Assembly (NCBI GenBank): GCA_039920165.1
Contig: JBDSEG010000295.1
Span: forward strand, 1-17,804
Reading direction: 5' to 3'
Length of the DNA: 17,804 nt
From: JBDSEG01 sp039920165
GTDB taxonomy: Bacteria > Pseudomonadota > Gammaproteobacteria > Burkholderiales > Burkholderiaceae_C
Position numbers and translations under genes: made by a program
Notes under the pieces: generated by a model
The model's input: the letters and a program-made list of their open reading frames with translations, nothing else
The model's database searches: none
What the model was told of the DNA's origin: nothing
In this document: positions 7,958-16,043 of the stretch, piece by piece
Layout: the number at the start of each line of letters is the position of its first letter
Position numbering within the stretch: position 1 is the first letter of the stretch

Positions 7958-7959
7958 GT

Positions 7960-8916
7960 TCAGTCCTTCTGGGTGGCGGCCGGGCGGGGCAGTTCGAGGC
8001 CGGCCAGCGCGGCGTAGAACTTGACGACGGCGGCATCGTCCTCGAGGCCGTGGCCGGCCGCCGCGGTGGCGAGATAGAGCTGGTGCGCGGCGGCCGCCAG
8101 AGGCAGCGGGAAGCTCAGCTTGCGCGCTGCGTCGAGCACGATGCCGAGATCCTTCACGAAGATATTGACGGTCGACAGCGGTGTGTAGTCGCCGTCGAGG
8201 ATGTGCGGCACGCGGTTCTGGAACATCCAGCTCATGCCGGCGCTGTTGCAGATCACGTCGTAGAGCTGGCGCGGATCGGCGCCAGCGCGAATTCCCAGCG
8301 CCATCGCCTCGCACGCGGCGGCGATGTGCACGCCGGCGAGGTGCTGGTTGACCATCTTCACGGTCGAGCCGATGCCGGCCTTGTCGCCCAGGCGGTAGAC
8401 CTTGCCGGCGAAGGCGTCGAGCAGCGCGCCGGCCGCCTCGAAAGCTTGCGGCACTCCCGAGGCCATCACTGTCATCTGGCCCGCCGCAGCCTTCGCGGCG
8501 CCGCCCGACACCGGCCCGTCGATCAGCCACAGGCCGTGCTCGGCCAGGCGTGCTTCCCATTGCGGCGGCAACGCTGGGTCGACCGTCGCCGAGGCGATGA
8601 CCACCGCGCCGCGCGGCATCACGTTCGCGAGGCCGGGCGCGGTGGCGTCGCCGAACAGCAGCGCCTCGGTCTGCGCCGCGGTGACGACCAGCACCAGCAC
8701 CGCGTCGCAGGCGGCGCCGAGTTCGGCCAGCGAACCGGCCACGCGCCCGCCGTTCGCGGCGAAACGCGCGCACGCCGCCGGGTTGGCATCCAGGCCCCAT
8801 ACGCTCGCGCCCGTGCGCAGTGCGCTCAGCGCCGCGCCGTGGCCCATCGAGCCGAGGCCGATCACCCCGAGCACCTTGCCCGCGGGGCGATGGCGCTGCA
8901 CGTCGTCATTCGTCAT
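7960..8916 (-). CDS. ltnD: L-threonate dehydrogenase-like protein (3-hydroxyisobutyrate dehydrogenase family)
   Basis: This 318-residue beta-hydroxyacid dehydrogenase has the NAD-binding GLGSMG motif (20-25) after a short N-terminal extension, the substrate-binding DGPVSGG segment (133-139), and the catalytic Lys187 with Asn190 in GSTVKMVNQHLAG. The GMSWMFQNR stretch and the NIFVKDLGI helix are typical of the LtnD/YgbJ subgroup, which oxidises L-threonate to 2-oxo-tetronate with NAD. The ATG overlaps the stop of the GntR regulator gene (8913-8916) with GGAG upstream, and the stop is two bases from the isomerase start, so these are co-transcribed. Tartronate semialdehyde reductase (GlxR) is the main alternative, but the context favours LtnD. 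Confidence 0.87.
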   Translation of the reverse strand: MTNDDVQRHRPAGKVLGVIGLGSMGHGAALSALRTGASVWGLDANPAACARFAANGGRVAGSLAELGAACDAVLVLVVTAAQTEALLFGDATAPGLANVMPRGAVVIASATVDPALPPQWEARLAEHGLWLIDGPVSGGAAKAAAGQMTVMASGVPQAFEAAGALLDAFAGKVYRLGDKAGIGSTVKMVNQHLAGVHIAAACEAMALGIRAGADPRQLYDVICNSAGMSWMFQNRVPHILDGDYTPLSTVNIFVKDLGIVLDAARKLSFPLPLAAAAHQLYLATAAAGHGLEDDAAVVKFYAALAGLELPRPAATQKD

Positions 8917-9665
8917 CGGTTACTCCGCTTGCGCTGGCCTGCCAGCACGCCGCCTTCGACCAGCCGCTGCTCGCTGCGGGTCAGGTGCTCGAGCACGCGG
9001 CGGCGCGCACCCGCGGCATCGCGCGCAGCGATCGCTTCGACGATCGCGCGATGTTCGACCCGCACCTCGTCCATGAAATCCTGCCGGCGCGCCTCGTTGC
9101 CGCGCGTGATGCGCATGCCTTCGCGAAGATATTGCTCGAGAAAGCCGAGTAGCAGCGTGAACTGCGGGTTGCCGGTCGCCTCGCCGATCGCGCGGTGGAA
9201 TGCGAGGTCCTCGGCCACGCCGTCGCCGCCGGCGCCCGCGGCAAGGTCGATCGCCTTCAGAGCACGCCGAAGCGTCGCGACCTGGCTGCGCGTCGCACGC
9301 TGCGCGGCCAGCGCGGCGATCTCGGCTTCGAGCACCCGGCGCACCTCGACCACGTGCACCACGGACTGGACCGACTCCAGCACCGAAGGGTCGAAGGCGA
9401 GCGGCTGGTGTTCGGGCGGCACGGCCACGTACATGCCCGAGCCCTGGCGCGAGCGCACCAGCGCGCGCGATTTCAACTGGTGCACGGCCTCGCGAACCAC
9501 GGTGCGTGAGACGCCGTGCGTGCTCGCGAGCTGCTGCTCGGTCGGGAGCCGGTCGCCAGGGCGCAGCGCGCCCGAACCGATCTGCTCGGACAGGCGCAGC
9601 GCGAGCCGGTCGGACAGCCGTTCGGCAACCAGCCGCGATGGCACGGGGGCGGAGACAATTGGCAT
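8913..9665 (-). CDS. GntR-family transcriptional regulator, FadR (FCD) subfamily
   Basis: This regulator has an N-terminal winged helix-turn-helix (about residues 10-75; LRPGDRLPTEQQLASTHGVSRT-type helices, then VREAVHQLKSRALV and the wing RQGSGMYV). An all-helical FCD ligand domain follows, with conserved metal or ligand positions (DLAFHRAIGEATGN, then EHRAIVEAIAARD). It is the first gene of the tetronate operon and is divergent from the ABC importer, so it probably controls both; FCD proteins of this type commonly respond to sugar acids. I chose the ATG at 9665 (250 residues); a GTG at 9704 gives 263 residues with an AGGA eleven bases upstream. With the ATG there is no ribosome site, and a TATGAT lies 12 bases upstream, so the message could be nearly leaderless. 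Confidence 0.88.
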   Translation of the reverse strand: MPIVSAPVPSRLVAERLSDRLALRLSEQIGSGALRPGDRLPTEQQLASTHGVSRTVVREAVHQLKSRALVRSRQGSGMYVAVPPEHQPLAFDPSVLESVQSVVHVVEVRRVLEAEIAALAAQRATRSQVATLRRALKAIDLAAGAGGDGVAEDLAFHRAIGEATGNPQFTLLLGFLEQYLREGMRITRGNEARRQDFMDEVRVEHRAIVEAIAARDAAGARRRVLEHLTRSEQRLVEGGVLAGQRKRSNR

Positions 9666-9677
9666 GATGGTCGGGTC

Positions 9678-9686
9678 ATCATACAA
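9678..9686 (-). promoter_or_regulatory. Possible operator/-10 element of the gntR operon
   Basis: On the minus strand this reads TTGTATGAT. TTGTAT is a half-site often seen in operators of FCD-type GntR regulators (for example sites of the form TTGTAT-ATACAA), and TATGAT matches five of six bases of a sigma-70 -10 element. It lies between the two divergent operons, close to the regulator start, which would allow autorepression. The second half-site is poorly conserved and no good -35 is visible, so this is a tentative call. Confidence 0.3.
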
Positions 9687-9784
9687 ATCAGGCGCCTGCG
9701 CCACCCCCCGGTTTGTCCTGATGGCGGCGGCTGTGCGGCGTGCCGATACTGCGCTCGCACCACGATCAAGGCGGGTTCCAGCGA

Positions 9785-10873
<1,089 letters not shown>

Positions 10874-10889
10874 CCCAAGGAGACAGACG

Positions 10890-12227
10890 ATGAGCGAGAA
10901 GACCACCGACGGCAGCCGCCGCAAGTTCCTTGAAAGCACGGCCGGGATCGCGGCCGCCACCACCTTCGGCGCAGGCGCCCTGTGGGCTCCTGCGGTTCAG
11001 GCGCAGGCGCTGACCTACAAGCCCGAGAAGGGGGCGACGCTGCGCGTGCTGCGCTGGAGCCGTTTCGTTCAGGGCGACATCGACGCCTATATGGTCAACG
11101 TCAAGAAATTTACCGACAAGACCGGCATCGCGGTACGGGTCGACAACGAAGGCTGGGAAGATGTTCGCCCGAAGGCCGCGGTGGCGGCCAACACCGGCGC
11201 CGGACCGGACATCATTCTGTCGACCAACGACGACGCCAATCTGTACCCGGACAAGCTGCTCGACGTGACCGACCTGGCCGAATATCTCGGCAAGAAATAC
11301 GGCGGCTGGTATCCGGCCGGCCAGGCCTTCAACCGGCCCGACGGGAAGAAGTGGATCGCGCTGCCGCTCGGCTCGGCCGGTTCGATGATGGTCTACAGGC
11401 AGAGCATGGTGAAGGCCGCTGGTTTCGATACGTTCCCGAAGGACACCGCGAACTTCCTGAAGATGTTCCAGGCCCTCAAAGAGAAGGGCACGCCTGGCGG
11501 CATGGCCCTCGGCAACGCGACCGGCGACGGCCTGTGGTGCAACTGGCTGGTCTGGGCCTTCGGCGGCAAGCTGGTCGACAAGAGCAACAAGGTCGTGATC
11601 GACAGCGCCGAGACGATGAAGGCGCTCGAGTACGGCAAGGAGCTCTACGCCACCTTCATCCCGGGCACGCTGTCGTGGCTGGACCCGAACAACAACAAGG
11701 CTTTCCTCGACGGCCAGATCTCGGTCACCAACAACGGCATCTCGATCTACGTTGCGGCCAAGAACAACACCGACCCGAAGATCAAGGAGATGGCGGCCGA
11801 CATCCAGCACGCTTCTTTCCCGATCGGGCCGGTCGGCGTGCCGACCGAGTCGCACCTGTATTTCAACCAGATGGTGATGAAGTACACCAAGTACCCGCAG
11901 GCGGCCAAGATGTTCCTGCAGTTCATGATGGAACAGGATCAGTTCGACCCGTGGCTCACCGGCGCGCAAGGCTACGTGGCGCCGCCGCTTGCGGCCTACA
12001 CCAACAGCGCGATCTGGACCTCCGACCCGAAAAACGAGCCGTACCGCGATGCCGTCAAGAACCTGCGTCCGGCAGGCTACGAGGGCCAGCTCGGCTACGC
12101 GTCGGCCGGTGCCGCCGCCGACTTCATCATGGTCAACATGGTGGCCGAGGCGATCAGCGGAGCGAAGACGCCCAAGGAGGCGATGGAACGGGCGCAAAAA
12201 CGCGCCGAGCGCTACTACAAGGTCTGA
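10890..12227 (+). CDS. Extracellular solute-binding protein, family 1, Tat-exported
   Basis: This 445-residue periplasmic binding protein of the CUT1 type starts with a twin-arginine signal: SRRKFLE at residues 9-15, a hydrophobic stretch of alanines and glycines, and a likely cleavage after VQA (38). Tat export implies folding, perhaps with cofactor or for quality control, before translocation. The mature part has family-1 features, such as the NTGAGPDIILSTNDDANLYPD strand-helix and the LPLGSAGSMMVYRQSM hinge segment. The ATG has AAGGAG seven bases upstream. A perfect hairpin follows the stop. The ligand is unknown; the gene neighbours suggest a polyol or sugar acid, while the subfamily also includes oligosaccharide binders. 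Confidence 0.92.
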   Translation: MSEKTTDGSRRKFLESTAGIAAATTFGAGALWAPAVQAQALTYKPEKGATLRVLRWSRFVQGDIDAYMVNVKKFTDKTGIAVRVDNEGWEDVRPKAAVAANTGAGPDIILSTNDDANLYPDKLLDVTDLAEYLGKKYGGWYPAGQAFNRPDGKKWIALPLGSAGSMMVYRQSMVKAAGFDTFPKDTANFLKMFQALKEKGTPGGMALGNATGDGLWCNWLVWAFGGKLVDKSNKVVIDSAETMKALEYGKELYATFIPGTLSWLDPNNNKAFLDGQISVTNNGISIYVAAKNNTDPKIKEMAADIQHASFPIGPVGVPTESHLYFNQMVMKYTKYPQAAKMFLQFMMEQDQFDPWLTGAQGYVAPPLAAYTNSAIWTSDPKNEPYRDAVKNLRPAGYEGQLGYASAGAAADFIMVNMVAEAISGAKTPKEAMERAQKRAERYYKV

Positions 12228-12246
12228 CCCTCGCCTGACCTGACCC

Positions 12247-12268
12247 GGGGCTCGCTGGTGCGAGCCCC
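12247..12268 (+). promoter_or_regulatory. Intercistronic hairpin after the binding-protein gene
   Basis: GGGGCTCG (12247-12254) pairs perfectly with CGAGCCCC (12261-12268) around a six-base loop. There is no T-run, so it is not a standard terminator. Hairpins in this position in importer operons typically stabilise the binding-protein message 3' end and lower downstream permease expression. An alternative GTG start for the permease (12258) falls inside the loop, which argues against that start. Confidence 0.6.
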
Positions 12269-12281
12269 CATCGCGATCACC

Positions 12282-13190
12282 ATGACGTTTCTCGACCGGC
12301 TGCAGAACAACCGCAATGCGCTCGGGCAGCTGTTCATGCTGCCCGCCGCGGTCCTGTTGCTGCTGTTCCTCACCTATCCGCTCGGCCTCGGTGTGTGGCT
12401 CGGTTTCACCGACGCCAAGGTGGGGCGCGCCGGCGAGTGGGTCGGCCTCGAGAACTATGCGTTTCTCTGGGGCGACAGCATCACCCAGCTGGCCCTCTTC
12501 AACACGCTTTTCTATACGGTCGTCGCGAGCATCCTGAAATTCGTGCTGGGCCTGTGGCTGGCACTGCTGCTGAACCGCAATATCCGCTTCAAGACCTTCT
12601 TTCGCGCCGTCATCCTGCTGCCTTATATCGTGCCGACCGCGCTGTCGGCTATTGCCTTCTGGTGGATCTACGACTCGCAGTTCTCGATCATCAGCTGGGC
12701 GCTGGTCAAGATGGGCTGGATCGACAGCTATATCGACTTCCTCGGCACGCCGTGGAACGCGCGCTTCTCGGTGATCGCCGCCAACGTCTGGCGCGGCGTC
12801 CCCTTCGTCGCTATCACCTTGCTCGCCGGCCTGCAGACGATCTCGCCGAGTTATTACGAGGCCTCGGCGATCGACGGCGCGACGCGCGCCCAGCAGTTTC
12901 GCCACGTCACGCTGCCGCTGCTCACACCGATCATCGCGGTCGTGATGACGTTCTCGGTGCTGTTCACCTTCACCGACTTCCAGCTCATCTACGTCATCAC
13001 GCGTGGTGGGCCGCTCAACGCGACCCACCTGATGGCCACCCTCGCATTCCAACGCGGCATCAACGGCGGTGCGCTCGGCGAGGGCGCGGCGATCGCTATC
13101 ACGATGGTGCCGTTCCTGCTCGCCTGCATCATGTTCAGCTTCTTCGGCTTGCAACGACGCGCCTGGCAGCAGGGCGGGAGCGACAAGTGA
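12282..13190 (+). CDS. Sugar ABC transporter permease (CUT1, MalF/UgpA-like)
   Basis: This 302-residue inner-membrane permease has about six transmembrane helices, beginning with FMLPAAVLLLLFLTYPLGLGV. The coupling EAA loop is clear (EASAIDGATRAQQF then TLPLLTP), and the SPSYYEASAIDGA and GGPLNATHLMAT segments are typical of MalF-type CUT1 proteins. I chose the ATG at 12282; the in-frame GTG at 12258 lies in the intercistronic hairpin. No strong ribosome site precedes it. Its stop overlaps the start of the second permease by four bases (GTGA), so the two are translationally coupled. Confidence 0.92.
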   Translation: MTFLDRLQNNRNALGQLFMLPAAVLLLLFLTYPLGLGVWLGFTDAKVGRAGEWVGLENYAFLWGDSITQLALFNTLFYTVVASILKFVLGLWLALLLNRNIRFKTFFRAVILLPYIVPTALSAIAFWWIYDSQFSIISWALVKMGWIDSYIDFLGTPWNARFSVIAANVWRGVPFVAITLLAGLQTISPSYYEASAIDGATRAQQFRHVTLPLLTPIIAVVMTFSVLFTFTDFQLIYVITRGGPLNATHLMATLAFQRGINGGALGEGAAIAITMVPFLLACIMFSFFGLQRRAWQQGGSDK

Positions 13191-14071
13191 GCAGCAGCAG
13201 CGATACCAAAGCATCCGACGCCGTCGGCATGAGCTTTCTGGAGTCGGTGCCGCGCCGCGCGGTGACGGTCTACCTGCCGCTCGTCGTCTTCCTGATCGTC
13301 CTGCTGTTCCCGTTCTACTGGATGGCCATCACTTCGGTGAAGCCCGAGGCCGAACTGCTGTCGCGCACCGGCAATCCGTTCTGGGTCATCGGGCCGACGC
13401 TGGACCACTTCCACAAGCTGCTCTTCGAAACCGCGTTTCCCGAGTGGATGTGGAATACGGTGCTGGTCTCGGTCGTGGCGACCGCGTTCTCTCTCTTCGC
13501 CTCGGTGCTCGCCGCCTACGCCATCGAGCGGCTGCGCTTTCGCAGTTCCAAGCACGTCGGGCTCGGCATCTTTCTCGCGTACCTGGTGCCGCCGAGCATT
13601 CTCTTCATCCCGCTCGCCAACGTCGTCTACAAGCTCGGCCTGTTCGACACGCGAATGGCGCTGATCCTCACCTACCCCACCTTCCTGATCCCGTTCTGCA
13701 CCTGGCTGCTGATGGGCTACTTCCGCTCGATCCCGTTCGAGCTGGAAGAGTGCGCGCTGATCGATGGCGCCACGCGCTGGCAGATCCTGGTCAAGATCGT
13801 GCTGCCGCTGGCAGTGCCTGGCCTGATCTCGGCCGGGATCTTCGCCTTCACGCTGTCGTGGAACGAGTTCATCTACGCGCTCACCTTTGTCTCGTCGTCC
13901 GAGATCAAGACGCTGCCGGTGGGCGTCGTCACCGAGCTCGTGCAGGGCGATGTGTACCAGTGGGGCCCTCTGATGGCCGGTGCACTGCTCGGCTCGCTGC
14001 CGGTCGCCTTCGTGTACTCGTTTTTCGTCGAGTACTACGTCTCGGGTATGACCGGGTCGGTCAAGGAATAG
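13187..14071 (+). CDS. Sugar ABC transporter permease (CUT1, MalG/UgpE-like)
   Basis: This 294-residue second permease has a hydrophilic N-terminus, a first helix (VTVYLPLVVFLIVLLFPFYW), five more helices and the EAA loop EECALIDGATRWQIL followed by VLPLAVPGL. SWNEFIYALTF and KTLPVGV are typical MalG-type segments. The start is GTG overlapping the upstream permease stop, with GGGAG seven bases before it; the ATG at 13229 is a weaker alternative. It completes the importer (ATPase, binding protein, two permeases). Its 3' end overlaps the 3' end of the convergent cupin gene by 11 bases, leaving no room for a terminator between them. Confidence 0.92.
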   Translation: MSSSSDTKASDAVGMSFLESVPRRAVTVYLPLVVFLIVLLFPFYWMAITSVKPEAELLSRTGNPFWVIGPTLDHFHKLLFETAFPEWMWNTVLVSVVATAFSLFASVLAAYAIERLRFRSSKHVGLGIFLAYLVPPSILFIPLANVVYKLGLFDTRMALILTYPTFLIPFCTWLLMGYFRSIPFELEECALIDGATRWQILVKIVLPLAVPGLISAGIFAFTLSWNEFIYALTFVSSSEIKTLPVGVVTELVQGDVYQWGPLMAGALLGSLPVAFVYSFFVEYYVSGMTGSVKE

Positions 14072-14459
14072 CGTCCGGGCCGCGGACGAAGGCGGTGACC
14101 AGCGGTGTGTCGCCGACCTGCCGGCTGCGGTGGCCGTGCAGGGCGGGGTTGCATGTCATCCCGGCCGGCACCGTATCGGCCGAGTAGAAATGCTCGCCCG
14201 GCCCGAAGACCCGCGAGCTGCCGTCCTGCAGGCCGATCTCCATCTGCCCGCCGAGGATGAAGACCCATTGGGGCGTCGTCGTGCAGTGGAAGTCGCTCGC
14301 GAAGCCGACCGGGCTGCAGCGCAGCTGCAAGCCCGCGCTGGGCATCAGGGCCGAAAGCCTGGCTTGCGGTGTGCCCTGGTCGAGTGCCATCTGGGTGGCG
14401 TGGAAGCGCGCGCGTCCGTCGGGGTCGGTGGCGAGGACGATTCTGGTGAAGCTGTTCAT
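14061..14459 (-). CDS. Small cupin-domain protein
   Basis: This 132-residue single-domain cupin has a degenerate first motif (FHCTTTPQWVFILGGQMEIG, about 57-76) keeping His58 but lacking the second His and the usual Glu. A second half (FGPGEHFYSADTVPAGMTCN) precedes HGHRSR. This pattern is seen in small uncharacterised cupins near catabolic genes, where a sugar-binding or accessory role is supposed; metal binding is doubtful here. The ATG overlaps the gluconokinase stop (ATGA) with GGAGA upstream, so it is the last gene of that operon. Its end overlaps the convergent permease gene. The function is unknown. Confidence 0.8.
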   Translation of the reverse strand: MNSFTRIVLATDPDGRARFHATQMALDQGTPQARLSALMPSAGLQLRCSPVGFASDFHCTTTPQWVFILGGQMEIGLQDGSSRVFGPGEHFYSADTVPAGMTCNPALHGHRSRQVGDTPLVTAFVRGPDAIP

Positions 14460-14965
14460 CCGGTTCTCCGCACGAAATCACACGCCTTTGCGACCAGGGT
14501 CTCGATCGCCTGCGCCACGTCGAGCGCGATGGCCGCCTCGTCCGGACCCGGCGGCTCGAGCGCATCGAATTGGCTTTGCAGCAGCGACGCCGGCATATAG
14601 TGGCCGCTGCGCGCGCCGAGCCGCTGTTCGAGCAGCGCGCGCGGTCCGTGCAGGTGAACGAAGCGCAACGCCGGTGCCGCAATCCGAAGCCGGTCGCGGT
14701 AGCGGTGCTTGAGCGCCGAGCACGACACCACCACGCCGTCGCCCGCGCCGAGCACGCCCGCTACCGCATCGAGCCAGCCAGCGCGGTCGGCGTCGGTGAG
14801 GGCGATGCCCTGTGCCATGCGCTCGACGTTGGCCGGCGGGTGCAGGCTGTCGCCCTCGACGAAGCGCAACTCCAGCGCGCTCGCCAGGCGTTCGCCGACG
14901 CTGCTCTTGCCGCAGCCGGACACGCCCATCACGACCACCTTCGGCGCGGGTCGCGACGTGCTCAC
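14456..14965 (-). CDS. gntK: Gluconokinase (GntK family)
   Basis: This 169-residue kinase would phosphorylate D-gluconate to 6-phosphogluconate in the cytoplasm. Walker A is GVSGCGKS (14-21). The gluconokinase-specific segments are all present: EGDSLHPPANVERMAQG (37-53), CSALKHRYRDRLR (82-94), and the HYMPASLLQSQFDALEPP stretch (122-139). I chose the GTG at 14965, which gives the normal family length; a longer open frame upstream is not coding. The ribosome site is weak and the gap after the dehydrogenase stop is 22 bases. Pairing with a 2-ketoacid reductase suggests 2-ketogluconate entry into the Entner-Doudoroff or pentose phosphate pathway. Confidence 0.9.
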   Translation of the reverse strand: MSTSRPAPKVVVMGVSGCGKSSVGERLASALELRFVEGDSLHPPANVERMAQGIALTDADRAGWLDAVAGVLGAGDGVVVSCSALKHRYRDRLRIAAPALRFVHLHGPRALLEQRLGARSGHYMPASLLQSQFDALEPPGPDEAAIALDVAQAIETLVAKACDFVRRTG

Positions 14966-14987
14966 GAGCGGGCGCGACCTCGGGAAG

Positions 14988-15947
14988 TCACTGGCATTCG
15001 GGCACGACCGAAGGCAGCGGCTGCCGATCGAAATGCGCGCGCAGGTTCGCGAAGGCGCGGTCGGCCATGGCCTGCCGGGTCTGCCCGGTGGCACTGCCGA
15101 TGTGCGGCGCGAGCACGACATGCGCCAGCGCGCGCAGCCGCTCGGGCACGTTGGGCTCGGCCTCGAAAACATCGAGCCCGGCGCCAGCGATGACACCTTG
15201 CTCGAGCGCGTCGATCAGCGCCCCCTCGTCGACGACCGAGCCGCGCGCGACATTGACGAGAATGCCGTCGCGGCCGAGTGCGGCCAGCACCTTGGCGTCG
15301 ATGAGGTGCCGGGTGGCCGCGCCGCCCGGCGTGATGACGACCAGAAAGTCGCTCTCGCGCGCCAGCTCGACCGCGTTCGGCAGGTATCGGTAGGCAAGCC
15401 CATTGCGCGGGCTGCGCGCCGTGTAGGCGACCGACATGCCGAAGGCGACGGCGCGCTGCGCGATCGCCTGGCCGATCCGGCCTATGCCGACCAGGCCGAG
15501 CCGCGCGCCGGACATCTTGCGGGCGAGCGGCATCGGACCCTTGGTCCACTGCCCGGCGCGCACATAGCGGTCGGCCGCGGGAAGCTGGCGCGCAGCGCTC
15601 AGCATGAGGCCGAGGGCGAGGTCGGCAACATCGTCGTTCAGCACGTCGGGCGTATGCGTCACGACCACGCCGCGCGCCTTGGCCGCAGCGACATCGATGC
15701 CGTCGTAGCCCACGCCCATCACACTGACGATCTCCAGCGCCGGCAGCCGGTCCATCAGCGCGGCGCCGAGCCTGGATTCGCCGCTCGCCGCGATCGCGCG
15801 GATGCGCGGCGCGAGCGCTTCGAACGCCGCCGGATCGCTCTCGTGCAGCCGGTCGTGGAAGCGGAATGCGTTCTGCAGGTGCGGCACCAGCAGCGGCGAG
15901 AGCTTGGCCACGGCCAGCACATCGGGAAGATCGGTTGCAACAGACAA
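14988..15947 (-). CDS. D-2-hydroxyacid dehydrogenase (2-ketogluconate / glyoxylate-hydroxypyruvate reductase type)
   Basis: This 319-residue D-isomer 2-hydroxyacid dehydrogenase has the nucleotide motif GIGRIG (154-159) and the catalytic triad Arg235 (NVARG), Glu264 (FEAEP) and His282 (PHIGS). An Arg-rich segment after strand two (TARSPR, 176-181) favours NADPH. The subgroup includes GhrB, which reduces glyoxylate, hydroxypyruvate and 2-ketogluconate. The adjacent gluconokinase favours 2-ketogluconate to gluconate; hydroxypyruvate reduction is the main alternative. The start is TTG at 15947, supported by AGGAG eight bases upstream and by family length. It is the first gene of the three-gene minus unit and is divergent from the dehydratase gene. 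Confidence 0.88.
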   Translation of the reverse strand: MSVATDLPDVLAVAKLSPLLVPHLQNAFRFHDRLHESDPAAFEALAPRIRAIAASGESRLGAALMDRLPALEIVSVMGVGYDGIDVAAAKARGVVVTHTPDVLNDDVADLALGLMLSAARQLPAADRYVRAGQWTKGPMPLARKMSGARLGLVGIGRIGQAIAQRAVAFGMSVAYTARSPRNGLAYRYLPNAVELARESDFLVVITPGGAATRHLIDAKVLAALGRDGILVNVARGSVVDEGALIDALEQGVIAGAGLDVFEAEPNVPERLRALAHVVLAPHIGSATGQTRQAMADRAFANLRAHFDRQPLPSVVPECQ

Positions 15948-15994
15948 AGCGGGGTCTCCTCGGGTTGCGCCGCAGGCGCGGCGTGCACGCTCGC

Positions 15995-16003
15995 CATACT
16001 ATG
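15995..16003. promoter_or_regulatory. Possible operator: CATA-C-TATG palindrome
   Basis: CATACTATG has perfect four-base arms around a central base and lies in the 96-base gap between the divergent hydroxyacid dehydrogenase and dehydratase genes. AT-rich sequence is scarce here, and the segment could also hold a -10 on either strand. A GC-rich inverted repeat (CGCCGC/GCGGCG, 15968-15983) lies just to the left. Short and tentative. Confidence 0.3.
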
Positions 16004-16043
16004 TCGGGCACACCCAAACCGAGCATCGGGAAAGCCTGAACGC

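Noticed and set aside
9713..9750. Sigma-70 promoter for the importer (TTGTCC ... GATACT)
   Set aside because: Both hexamers match only four of six bases and the spacer is 26 bases, too long for a normal promoter.
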